Positions 46,546-57,829 of a DNA stretch of 64,000 nucleotides are shown piece after piece. The translations under genes and the position numbers were made by a program. Position 1 is the first letter of the stretch. Each line of letters starts with the position of its first letter. Location: contig JAOVFP010000003.1 of assembly GCA_025738555.1 (NCBI GenBank), positions 186,001-250,000 on the forward strand, written 5' to 3'. This stretch comes from Cyathus striatus (Eukaryota; Basidiomycota; Agaricomycetes; Agaricales; Nidulariaceae). The notes below the pieces were generated by a model. The model worked only from the letters and a program-made list of their open reading frames with translations, was not told where the DNA came from and did not search any database.

Positions 46546-46809
46546 AGGTAGACCTCATCTACACTCAACCACTCCACATGAGGTGACAGTAAGTGACTGA
46601 TGGGTGACAATCTGTGACAGACTTCATATCACTAGTGAGATAATTATAACCTTTGTATCTACCATAACCTGCTGTAACATGCTGCATCAACATCAATGAA
46701 GTACAAGTGGCCATGTGAACGAATGCCCCCCAACCTCAACCCAATCTCAACCCCCATCCCTTTCAAAATGAAAATTCTATTGTACCATCATAGTGTGTTA
46801 CCTTGTTAT

Positions 46810-49800
46810 CAACCAGGTCTTTCTTCCATTGTGGTGGTAGTACCCTGTGTCCCTGGTACTCTTTCCCTGCCCATGCTTCTTGTTTCCCATCAAGACCCAC
46901 TAAATATGCATCCATGAATCTGTTGGCTCAGTTTGAAAACCTATGGGAGTTCAGTCAGTTCTCTTCAGTTGTTCTCAGTGAGTCTTACCTTATTGTATGC
47001 AGTGGCACTGATTCCAGTGCTTTTTCAACATTCTCTCTGAGATCTTCAAATTTTGATGAAGCAGGGAATCATCTATATATTCGCTTCACATAGCCCTAGC
47101 ACTGTTTGACAACATTCAACTTGCAGTGGAACTTGGGAAGGAAAAGCACAAGAAATTCTCATGCCTCACACTCTCCCTCCAGGTGTGACTTCACATTAAT
47201 GAAGTCAGGTTTATTATACAGCATATGATGACAGCAACAGTCTGAGCTGCCAGCACTTATACAACTGTCCTTGAAGTCATGACATGGTGCTTGTCTTCCA
47301 TTTCGTCCCACACAGCCAGTATATCTGTGCTCCTCAAGAATAATGACCATACCTTTGAATAAACCAGCTTGCAGATGCCCATCTGGAAAGTAAAGCAGCT
47401 GCACTGTTCCATCTGGCATGACAGCATCCCTTATGTGCATCCATTTTTTCACCTTTGTACCATCTGAATTGTAATGTGGTTTACCATTTTCATCAACATC
47501 AGTAATGTCCATGCCCCAGTTACCCTTTTTTGGAGTATTTTTGGGCATTTTAGATGCTGACAATGCATCAGGTGCATGCTTTTGGTGAGTTGTCATGTTA
47601 TTGCATACAAAGACATGTCTTTGATCTGGATACTCCGACTCCATCAGATCCATCATTGTCTTGGCCTGTGCAACAATTTCATCATTGTCAAAGTACCCAT
47701 CACATGCTTTTCCAGCTTTAAAGTATACTTGCACGCTGCTTTTTCCATCATGTGAATGCAACCATCCATAGTTAGCCAAAACAAAATCTGCAGCCATCAA
47801 TGAGATACTTTCTCCCTTTGGTTGCAGAGTGGCTTTCTCAGACTTGGAGACCCATCTTGTCTTTCATTGATCATGTGTGTAAAAATTTGATTCATCATGG
47901 AACTGCAGAACATACTGTTTTTCAAAGGGGCAAGGACAATCTCCAGTATCATTAGGCTATTCCATAGGAACAGGTTCATTATCATCCATCCATCATTGTG
48001 TAAATTTACTAATTTTGCCCAAATAGGTAGAAAGACTTCTTGTCTGTATTTGATGACATCAGGGCACTCATATCCATCAATAAATTGTCCCTTTGAAACT
48101 TGAGTCCAACAGTAACCCATCAGAACCATCTGTCATAGCCGTACTTTTCCTACCTTATTCCCACACTTCCTGCACTTCATCTCTGCACTTCCCGCACTTC
48201 TTAACTTGTACAGATCTTGTCCTTCTACTTTCCCCTTCTGCTCTTCTGACGAAGGTTGCCGAGCTTATGTCACCTTATTCATCCGATCCTTATCCATTCT
48301 CCATTATGCTTTCTCCATTGTACCCTGGGTATACTTGTCTCAGCGTTCCTTTCAATCCTTAGTTCATCCTTGGTACATATTGTATTCAAACCCTACTCCA
48401 CCTTCCGCCACCATCTTATTATGTTTATCAATTAGTATACTACTACCCATTCGTTCACCAGTCATCGGTGAAGTTGTATAGTATTTAAGTAGCATATTTT
48501 GTACTACTGATACTCAGTTCGAATATCGACTAAGTTACTATCCTTCTTACTTGTCTTTGAGTTCTACTCAACTCTGGCTTGAATCGTTGCCTTCATAGTA
48601 ATGACTCTGCACTCTGCACTCCTGTCCCTCTCTTTCTCTGCACTCCTATCTCTCCCTTCTGCACTTCGAAATACCTGGACCACGAGAACGACAAGGGGCG
48701 CAGCATATAAGCTGAAGCTGACAGTCCTTCTGTTCCACACTCCCTACCTTCACACTCCTGACCTTACATAGAAATACTGGTCTTGACACCATCCATCTTT
48801 GCACTGTTGACAATGACACTGTTTTTTTTAGTTTAAGACAGGATTGAACATCTGGTTCACTCAAGTAGTCCACAATGTCTTGAGCATGAACATGCTGTCC
48901 AATACTTTGCAGGTGAAGTTTTAGCTCTTGTGCAACATCTTCATGTTATAATATTGATTCATTCCATGTTCCATATTTATTTGGTTGAAGCTTTGTCCAG
49001 TCAGTTATGAAATCCTATGTCCATTGATGCAAGTTCTTCGCATAGTGATCACCACATCCAATGGAATATGCTGCAGTAACTGATGCATTATGCCAAGTGA
49101 TTAGATCCCCCTTGTCACTTGTGTACATGTACAGGAATGTCTGCATGTGCAAGAGTTGGCTTTTTGTCAGGGAGTCAAGACCTGAATCATGATAACCATA
49201 TCCTGTTTTTTGTCTTCATTTAATAATAGCATTAAGACATTCTAGTGCTGCCAATGCATCAGAACGATCTGGAGGTGCATAGTGTTGTGAGTTAAACTCT
49301 GTGTCATTCCTGTTTTCTTTTTCTTCTCCTTCATTTGAGCTCTCTGTATCCGATTTATTATCCACATCAATTTTCACAATGTCATCAACAACTGCACCAT
49401 TATCAACTTTGTCATACTGTGCCATATTATACTTTTCAGTGCTGGAATGCAGTTCAAGCTCTTCTTGGGCCACTTTAAAAACAATCTCAGCATGATTTCA
49501 TACCCTAACTGCCAAGACATTTTCTTGAATTGCATGTTGAGCTGCCATTGCCTTATCAACTGCAAATGCTTGATGTGCAGATATCAAGGTAAAGTCAGCA
49601 CATTTTTTGGCACTCTCAGCTGCATTGACTTCCTGTGTAGCATGTATAGTGGCTTCCCTTGCCACTGCAGCTGCTACATCATACTCCTTTTTCAATTCAT
49701 TAAGGTTGTTTTGAAGTTGCTGCAGATCAGATGTCACAGAATGTCCTTTTTGTGTAAACTGGGAAGCAATGTCTGAATCTACCATCAGTTCATGATAGTC

Positions 49801-50255
49801 TTCTGCTTCTGCTTCCATTGTAACATCAGGAAAGGCAGTAAACACTCCAGATGTTGCAACACTGTTGATATTGCTAACATTGGCACCTGGAACAAAGGAA
49901 GATTGTGAAATCTTGCAACATGGGGGAGGTGGACTCTTTGATGTCTGAAAATTTGCCAAAAGCAAACACACATTGGTTGCAATCTTTGTGAGGGGGGCTA
50001 GCATTCATCTTTTCTTTGGCTGTGTCCTAGCATTCTGCAGATATGGTCTGAGATCAGTTATGTGACTATTTCGGAGATTTTACAGTACCAGTGTTTTTTC
50101 CTTGTTCTCACTGTCAGATTCCACAAGTTCATCATGTCTATGCTTCCCTGTCCCCTGCAAGTTGTCTAGTAATCTCTTCTTTCTGTTCAATAGTGGTAGC
50201 ATTGACTGAATATGAAAAATTTGTGCTCCATTTTTTTGCCATCTGAGTTTTCATG
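46810..50255 (-). pseudogene. Tc1/IS630-like DDE transposase pseudogene
   Basis: Read leftward: AKKWSTNFSYSVNATTIEQK, Ala-rich coiled coil (49500-49750), ALECLNAIIK, KLKKTVSLSTVQRWM, then after the solo LTR KGQFIDGYECPDVIKYRQ, DFVLANYGWLHS, VFVCNNMTTHQKHAPDALSA, YNKPDFINVKSHLEGECEA, FLVLFLPKFHCKLN and FMDAYLVGLDGKQEAWA. This is the layout of a basidiomycete DDE transposase family. The second catalytic Asp appears as Asn (CNN for DN). Stops fall at Arg (CGA) and Trp (TGG) positions after 47159. Frameshifts separate the N-terminal pieces. Inactive. Confidence 0.8.
48131..48788. mobile_element. Solo LTR, 658 bp, inside the transposase
   Basis: It starts TGTCATAGCC and ends GTCTTGACA (TGTCA/TGACA) and is flanked by CCATC at 48126-48130 and 48789-48793. 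Removing it plus one CCATC restores a continuous frame through the QRWM region of the transposase. It holds a TATA-like TATAGTATTTAAG near 48477 and CT-rich downstream sequence. It keeps many CG sites while the surrounding transposase has almost none, so it is younger. Confidence 0.88.
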
Positions 50256-50544
50256 CAACCCTTGCACTAAGTGGCGCTAGGCAAATGCATGGGTACGGGT
50301 CAGGTCTTGAAGACCCGTAAACCCGCAGGTACCCGTAGGGGTTCATTGAATAAAAATTTGAATGATAATACTTTTGCAATAGGAGCAGTTTGAATAAGGT
50401 TATGGTGTATATTAATATAATTAGTGCTTGTGTTTAAAGCAAAACCTCGGTTTTGCATTTTGTTCAGCTCGCGGGGTTGAGCTTAGATGATATATCTATA
50501 TGCAATTCATTCAAATTAACATCACTACCCCAATTCGTTTTATT

Positions 50545-52945
50545 CCCACTACCTTTTAAGGTAGTTGGGTATTAGGGGCATTTAGGCCACCGGATATGGT
50601 AATTTGAGGATCTTGGATAAGATCTCAACCTGATTGGCTGGAGTCGTTTCTAAACTCTTGTGACGCTTGTGACCATTAGTTCCTGGCACCATGAACTCAC
50701 CTCTCGTTCTATCACACCTGCCTCAACACACAGAAAAAACCGATCTCTTCCTCTTGTAAAGAATTCTTGGGAGATTGTTCGTTTGAGGTTGTAGTTTGAG
50801 CGCTTGAGCAGCAGCTCGCAAGAATGGGGCTTGGGGAAAGATTTGATTGTGTCCAATGAATGGTATGTACACTACAATACCTTTAAGTACCTGTTTGTAT
50901 TTCTCACTTAATCCCACGGCTTAGATAACATGTATGCTCTCTTGATTTGTCTCTACAGCTTTTCCAGTTATCAGTGATACCACTATAGTCTATCCAACCT
51001 TTCCCCCCCTTGTCCAGTGCTGAAATTTTCCACTCCTACCCACTTCTACATCTACACTGGTACGAGCCTCCTCTAATATGACCAATGCGAAACCGCTCCC
51101 CTTGGACCCACACTGGACTATGATACCAGCTCGCATACGTCATATTCAAGTGCGCTCAGGTATACTTATGTTCTCGATTCAGCACTAACGCCTCTTCACT
51201 GACTTGTCAGTATTGTACGTTTAAGTGCCATCGAGCCGGTACTATGTGATGAGGTGCAATTCCCATAGAACCCCTATGTGGATATGGTATTATTGCTCTC
51301 AGTCTGAACATCTTGCTTACACAGAACACCAAACTACGCAGTGTAGAGCAGGCGTTTCGCCTGCACTACAAAACTCGACATTTCTCGAAGTACGGCGACC
51401 GAGTCACGTGACCGTCGCGTATTGCAATCAACGCATCAAACTACAGTTTACGCGTTATATGTCTTTCCCCCTCTCTCTCTTCACCGCTTCTCCTCACCCG
51501 CTCACCGTTGACCCCGCTAAACACTTCAATTACGCACACAAAACACACGATCATCGAACCGGTGCTAGAAGAAGTACAAGAAACTCCGACAAGCTGAAAC
51601 AACCCACTAGCTTGGCACTCACCCAATAACCGAGTCTCTTCACCCGCAAGTTCCCTCTAAAAATTTATTCTCAACTCGAATCACCTCCCTATTCCTCTCA
51701 AAACTTACGTCTACCTTACGGTCCGATCTCCCTAACTTACGTGGTACAAATATCCGTCGCTAAGTAACTTACTTGAGCTCTTTTCTTATAAATAGCCTGT
51801 ATCTACCTACTTTATCTCCCAGTGAATTTATCCCCCACCCAGCTTCAGATTATATTGTCTGTTTCTTTCATATTCTATCGCAATCCTTCTGTCTCTAGCC
51901 TTCCACCGTCTCTAAAGTTCATTTTCCCATCGCAAACCGTTCCCAAGCGCTCCTAGAACTCGCTCAGAACTTGTTTCTGAGCCATCTTATCATTGTTACG
52001 TTCCCAAACGAATCGCCGTTTCGCTAACTACTTCTTCGTACACCTTAGGACGCCTCAGGTTGAACGGTCTTTCAACCGACTCGCTCGTACATTTCTTTGT
52101 CGAGGTCTAAGGCGACTTTCACCTTTACAGCAGCTAATTCAGGGCTCTTTAAGCTTTGTAACGGTAACAGATGTAGTAAGTACGTGCCAGTTAAGAGCCC
52201 TATTTGTGATATAGTGCACTTCGTGTAGACTCCTTTACGTCTACGTGGTCTTCAGTGATGTGAGCTTCCTCCATTCTTGTCCCAGTGATGTGTTGCTGAG
52301 GCTAATATCTTCGGTTATGGTATAGGTCTATCTAGACTATAGCAAAACACGTCGACGGGATCTTGAGATAAAGTACGAACCTTCAAATAAAGAATTTGAA
52401 AAGTATTAATGTCGCCCATTGTACGACATTGCAGAGAGCATTCTCTGCAGGTGCACATTGTCACCATCCATGACTTCTGTTGCCGTAGTAAGTCTGGTCT
52501 ACTTGCAATAACATGACGACTCCTGAGGTCGTATTCACATCATGGGCATCTCTGAGAGCTGGTACTTTGCATAATTTAACGTGAATAGTCTGTTGCTCTT
52601 ACCATACAAATTCCGGAACCACAGCTATATCATGTTCTCGTTACCCACAAGTTTATGTGAAATTCACCACTCTATTATAGCTCATTATGCTCGTATTTCT
52701 ACCTGCTAGAAAAGTAGACAGAAGTCAGGTTGTTAGTCGTTATCGCTATCCCACACGCAACACGAAAGCAAACAGTACGTCGCTGTCATAGCCACGTAGC
52801 AGAAGGAAGGGGGCCCAATTGAGAGAAAGATCGGGGGTAAAGGATATGTTGCTAGGTGCTTGAGTTACAATGATATAACCAAGAGTTGACCAACAGGGTA
52901 GTGGGCTTTGCCGCTTGCCGGCCCTATTCTTTATATTTCTTTGAT
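50545..52945. repeat. Block whose two ends recur inverted at 63.5 and 61.9 kb
   Basis: Its left end TTCCCACTACCTTTTAAGG is found in reverse at about 63480-63503, and GATTGGCTGGAG follows in both. Its right end GGTAGTGGGCTTTGCCGCTT...GCCGGCCC is matched in reverse at about 61896-61922. The interiors differ. A promoter-like CTTATAAATAGCC lies at 51783-51795 and CT-rich leader DNA follows. No gene is recognised inside. Confidence 0.5.
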
Positions 52946-53199
52946 ATTATGGATATGGATAGCATATTGCTGTACGGTCATAACGACTCTACATTCATAT
53001 TTTATGGCCGTCTCGTTTAGGTTCTATAAATAATAATGTCTGCCTCTTCCCCACTACACAGAAATTAGGATTCCTCCTCTATATCACACTCACACCTTTT
53101 GTATTTCTACAGACACATTGCATTGTACATGCACTACATTTCATGCTCCATATCACCATGTACTGTACATGATACATGTTTATTATAATTTTTCTATGT

Positions 53200-53690
53200 T
53201 TTGTAGAATTTCCTATATTCTGAAGATGGTATGATACAACCAACAGTTATCACTCGACTCCTTCGTATTTTCGCGTACTTATACCCATGTTGCCTATGTA
53301 CAAAATGAACTACTATACATAACATTGGTACATCTGGTTCAAGTGCTACGAAATAGACATTCTGTATCTCTTATATTCTGGAGATAGTGCGATATAGGCG
53401 GTAGTGTTCATTCAACTCTCTCAAATATTTGTGTACGAATACCCGTGTAGTATACGTACAAAATGAGCTATTATACAGGACATTCGCACATCTTGTTCAA
53501 GTACGACGAAATAAGCATTTCATATCTCCTATATTCAGGAAATCGCACAATAAAAGCAGCTGCTTTCATTCAAACATTGCATGTGCTAGCGTACGAATAC
53601 TAGTCCTGGCTACGTACAAAATAAGCTATTACACAAGATTATCGTACATCTGCTTCAGGTGATATGAATTAATTCATTATATATTTATTC
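53200..53690. repeat. 158-bp tandem repeat, three copies
   Basis: TATATTC landmarks end at 53220, 53378 and 53536, an exact 158-bp spacing. Each unit contains a TATATTC-GA/GG box, then TACAAAAT-A-CTA and a C/TTCAAG or CTTCAGG block. The frame at 53429-53662 is a by-product. Confidence 0.8.
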
Positions 53691-54299
53691 GAATTCTGAA
53701 ATATGTAAGTATTAGTAAAACCCATGGGTTGTGATATCTGTGGGCACCCGTACCCATGGGAATGGGTACAGGTTGGCGTGGGTACAGGTACGGGTCGAGC
53801 TTCAGACACCCATGGGTTACCCATGACGTTGCCTAAGTGGCGCATTGAAGGCCACTACATTATCTTGACATTATCTTATCTAGCTTTTGAAAATGCGTGA
53901 CATTACAAGTATTTTGAGGACTGGGTCCTCAAATTTCATTCTTTTCAAAATTTATACCAGCCAGCAGTTCAGAAGAGTGTATTACACAACTTTTTGGGCT
54001 TATATTTCGAATATGTTAAGCTTGTGGAAATGAAATCCCAAAATTCTTTCCAGCAAGTCTCTCAGCAGGCACCTTCCATAATGGGTCACTTCCAGTATTT
54101 TGAGGTCTAGCCCCTCAATGCTGATTTTTTTCGCAAAACTACAGCTACATTATATTTATATAGAGATTTTCAAAATTTTGTTGGACTTTATATTATGCTA
54201 TGTTGAGTTTATGAAATGTACATTCCAATTTACTACTTTGTCACATCTGGTAATGGCTTTGCCACGTGGGGTGGTTGGGTATGAATGAGGCCTATCTTA

Positions 54300-54762
54300 C
54301 TTTATTTATATACTTATTTAGTTTAGCGTATTTTCCTTAAATAAAATCTCCCACATGTTTTCTAGTAATATATTGTCAAAAATGTCAAAAATACATCTTT
54401 GACGACATGCCGGTAACTAGTTAGCTGAGTTTAAAAATTACTTCTAAATTTATGTATGTATAATTACGGATATGGCAAGATCCGCGGATAATACCGTACT
54501 TTATCCGAACGGATACATATCCGTACGGTTAAATAACCGATTTTTGCCTAGCCATGTTAGTCCCTAGACTGGCGTCATCGAAAGCGCACGCTGCTCACAT
54601 TTCTCAAACTATTTGGAGCAGTTCACTTCCCACGTGCCGTACTTAAGATGTAGGAAACCGAACGCGGTGTGGCGTTCCCCCTTGTCTGCTAACCACCACC
54701 TGCCAACGTCGAGCAGAACCTTGTAATTGAACGACTTCAACAGCATTCAGAGTGTGAACAAT
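54300..54762. other. Promoter region of the aldo/keto reductase; TE remnant
   Basis: The proximal part (54560-54762) probably holds the promoter; I see no clear TATA box. Around 54470-54540, ATCCGTACGG, ATCCGAACGG and ATCCGCGG motifs cluster in front of TTTTTGCCTAGCC, which looks like a transposon terminus. Confidence 0.4.
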
Positions 54763-56114
54763 ATGCCTTGGGACATTGTGAAGTTGAATGATGGTTCGTT
54801 GTCTCGTAGAGACATCTCTTAACTAATGTAAAGTGCTAACATCGTCTGTAGGCTATTCAATGCCCAGCATTGCGTAAGTCTATGGATACTGATACACCCT
54901 TGTGCGCTCACCAACTGGAATTGGCTTCGTAGTTTTGGAACTGCGAAAATTGGAAATGGCCAAGGACCAACTGACCAAGTCGATCAAGCTATTTCAGTCG
55001 GTTTCAGCCATATAGATACCGCTCAATTGTATGGCAACGAACAAGAAGCTGGCACTGCTATTCGCGAGAGCGGGCTCTCCAGGAGCGACATTTTCATTAC
55101 AACGAAGTACTCTGGCCTTGATGGACTGGATATTCCAACTTCGATAAACAACAGTCTCAAGAATGTACGTCTCTATTCTTTATTCAGACAGTGTATATAT
55201 ATATCGATGAATGAAATAGCTTGGTGTCGAGTACATTGATTTGTACCTCATTCATCACCCAAGCCTTGCAGTTCCTGATATTCCTACCGCGTGGAGACAA
55301 ATGGAGGATTTGAAGGAGAAAGGACTTGTGAAGTTCGTAAATCAGAACGACTTATACTTTCTCTAGATTATTAACATTAGCTAAAAATAGGTCTATCGGT
55401 GTCAGCAACTTTGGTGTAAAAGACTTGGGAATTTTGCTCGCTCATGCGAAGTTCAAACCGGCCGCGAATCAGGTTTGTTTACTTATTCCTCATAAGTTAT
55501 CATAATAACATTTTGTATAGATCCTTCTTCATCCCTATGTATGGGAACAACAAGCTCCAATCGTGACGTTCTGTGCTGCAGAAAATATCATTGTGGAGGC
55601 GTACAGAGCTCTCATGTTAGCTTTCCCCGATTCCAAGCTTACTTCATAAGTTAATAATAAAAACAGCCCTGTAACTTCTCGTCCCGGAGGACCAGTTGAC
55701 AAGCCTGTTCAAAAAGCAGCCGACCGCCTCGGAGCATCAATGGATCAAATTCTCATAGCATGGGCAAAAGCCAAAGGAGCTGTTGTCATTACGTAGGTCC
55801 AGCATTTGTCTAACTTTAGAACACCTAATGAATAGTATTTAAACAGGACCAGCTCAAAGAAATATCGTCTTGAGGGATATCTTGCTGCCGGAGACTTGAG
55901 TTCGTGTTTTATTATATTACTTTATTATAATTCTTTATTAACGTCTTCGATCACAGAACTTCTTCCAAACGAGATTGCAGCTATTGATGCCGCTGGTGCG
56001 ATAGGTACTAAGCGCTATGTAGCGAAGCAGTTCCTTCAACGCGCTGTCGGCGTTATGCTCCTCGGAGCTGCGCTTCTGGGCGTTGCGTCGTATTCTGGTA
56101 TAAATGTCATTTGA
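54763..56114 (+). CDS. Aldo/keto reductase with C-terminal hydrophobic tail
   Basis: An NAD(P)H-dependent oxidoreductase of the AKR superfamily that reduces carbonyls; the substrate cannot be read from sequence. Nine exons fit: 54763-54793, 54852-54873, 54933-55164, 55220-55332, 55391-55472, 55521-55615, 55667-55792, 55847-55899 and 55957-56114. They sum to 912 nt (303 residues), slightly short for the family. The catalytic tetrad is visible: Asp46 and Tyr51 in HIDTAQLYGNEQEAG, Lys76 in FITTKY, His107 in YLIHHP. SIGVSNFGV is the usual NADP-barrel strand. Residues about 283-299 (VGVMLLGAALLGVASYS) form a hydrophobic helix, so a tail-anchored protein is possible. Two introns start GTTCGT. No disabling change seen. 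Confidence 0.88.
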
Positions 56115-56482
56115 AGCAGTTGAGAGGCTCGTTTTTTTGTTATTGCACAGATCCTCCTCTGATTGATCTTAAAACGGACATGTCATAAATACGGATGAGA
56201 TAACAAAGTTATGAATTTACATAAATACTACACAAGAGTGAACACACTCGTACAGTGCAAATATTGAGAAGTTTGACGTTTTGCGACTTCACTATCAAAG
56301 TATTGCTAAGTTAATATAGTTTGATAGTGATAAAGATATTTCGCCAAGGACCTTGATGTCGGTCCTTCCTGAAGAAGACCTCGTGCTAAAGCACGGATAT
56401 AGTTAGCCGTGGTAATTATAGGAGTTAATCTATGAGTGTATATTTAAAGGAACGTTTGTATGTTGATCCTCTCCTGTACACT

Positions 56483-56750
56483 ATGAGGACCTCTCGTTTC
56501 ATCAAGCTGTTAGGATTGGTCCATCTCCTACTAATCTTCGCACAGGCCATTCGATTCGAAAGTATTGGTGATGTACCCAGAGATATTCGTTACGACTTCG
56601 TCATCATTGGAGGTATTTTCGACTAATTCCTTAATATTTCATTTGAGTATTAGACGATATTAGGCGGAACAACAGGTGCAGTTGTAGCTAATAGACTCAT
56701 CGAAGATTCAAATATCAACGTTTTGGTCATTGAAGCTGGACCCTTGAGGG
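56483..56750 (+). pseudogene. GMC oxidoreductase, 5' fragment
   Basis: Exon 1 (56483-56612) encodes a hydrophobic signal-peptide-like start (LLGLVHLLLIFAQA) and YDFVIIGG. After a 51-nt intron, exon 2 (56664-56749) gives GGTTGAVVANRLIEDSNINV and LVIEAGPL. This is the FAD-binding Rossmann motif of secreted glucose-methanol-choline oxidoreductases (aryl-alcohol oxidase type). The next expected region is missing and nothing of the remaining 500 or so residues follows. It is therefore a truncated gene, unless a distant exon lies past unrecognised DNA. Confidence 0.8.
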
Positions 56751-57829
56751 TATCTTTGGTTTTACTCACTATTGGGATTACGACCATATAATATGGCGCA
56801 ATCGTTATAAGTATGCCTTATAGCATCATTGATTATACGGCACTCATTTTGGAGTCGCCAGCTATGCATGCGGTAGCATATTATCTTATATCAAAATTGA
56901 TTCCGCTGAAACGGAGAGACGTTGTCCAGCCCAGTTTACTAAAGAACTAGATGAAAATGTAACGTCCATTGTGGGCCATTGCAGATCTAGTTTTCGCGAA
57001 AGAGGTTGTCGTTTAATGTTTAAACGATCAGCATTGATATGAAGGGCTATCAAACAACCTATGTGAAGTCCACAAGTTAGCTTCCAGCTCGAATATAACA
57101 GACGTATGGTACGAGTGCAACAGTTATTCCTTTCAGTACGTAGGGAAACCATGAAAAAACTTGCAAGGCGTCCCCGCCCAAGGGGTAATGGTAGCTTTGG
57201 GGCTACCATGGAGTGCTTGCTTCAATTTATGCATATTAGACCCTAGGGCGACAAGTTGCACCCCATTGCAGCTTTATCTCCCTGCAGGTGATCCGCATGT
57301 ACCAGTCCGTACCATATAACACGGGTAACAAGCAGGGCCTCGGGCTCGAGCTAAATTTAGGGAAGCCAAGGCAGCTGAGAGATATACTTGACTACTTAGA
57401 TCATATTGTAGATGTCAACGGAAGGAAGTGATGTGTCGCAATGATATCATTCAAATGACGAGATAAGATGAAGCAGTTCCAGGCAGTTTCCAATGACCAC
57501 GCCGAGTCCTTATAGGATAGGAGGCTTGGGGAAGGCCATACGGAGAAGAGCACCAAGCATAATGCTTCCAACTTCCAAGGCGCCAACATGAGTTTGTCCC
57601 ATGTGTGCAGTTTTCAGGTGTAGATGCGCGTAACTGTCTACGTCAAAGAAATCCGACCGTTTGACAGAGGAACGTAAGTCGTGTATGAATCTATGAAGCT
57701 TGTATGAAGGAGGAAAATGACACGTTAGATCATGTATCGTAATGCAAAGCCAGAAGGAGGGAGAATGATGAAAGGTTCGAAGTTGGTTCGGAGAGTGGTA
57801 AAAGACGCGTTCCAAGCGCACGTGACGAT
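56751..57829. other. No gene recognised
   Basis: About 1.1 kb between the GMC fragment and Lon debris. Minus-strand frames at 56886-57209 and 57510-57875 show no motif I recognise. The latter runs into the Lon-unit repeat. Confidence 0.4.

Larger units (their letters stand above)
50278..53834. mobile_element. 3.56 kb element with 9-11 bp duplication and GGGTACGGGT motifs
   Basis: AAGTGGCGC flanks both ends (50269-50277 and 53835-53843), possibly extended to CTAAGTGGCGC. The ends read AGGCAAATGCATGGGTA and, inverted, AGGCAACGTCATGGGTAA. Subterminal tracts of GGGTACGGGT and ACCCGTACCC type lie at 50290-50340 and 53735-53810. No transposase is recognised. It holds a 158-bp tandem repeat and an interior shared in inverted orientation with 61.9-63.5 kb. 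CG content is normal, unlike the host transposon. MULE-like by duplication length. Confidence 0.65.
46546..54297 (-). mobile_element. DDE transposon, TA target, 7.75 kb with insertions
   Basis: Imperfect inverted ends: AGGTAGACCTCAT on the left and, reverse-complemented, AGATAGGCCTCAT on the right, both continuing into CAACCAC-CCAC. TA flanks lie at 46544-46545 and 54298-54299. It carries a dead transposase on the minus strand and has received a solo LTR (48131-48788) and a 3.56 kb element (50278-53834). Without them it is about 3.5 kb. The right flank does not match the array sequence expected after 46545, so a rearrangement is likely. Confidence 0.7.

Noticed and set aside
48093..48481. Plus-strand frames of about 90 codons
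   Set aside because: They lie within the solo LTR and have no protein features.
53135..53200. TACAT/ATACATG runs as telomere or CRISPR-like repeats
   Set aside because: No regular spacer-repeat pattern and no telomere motif; only AT-rich low complexity next to the 158-bp repeat.
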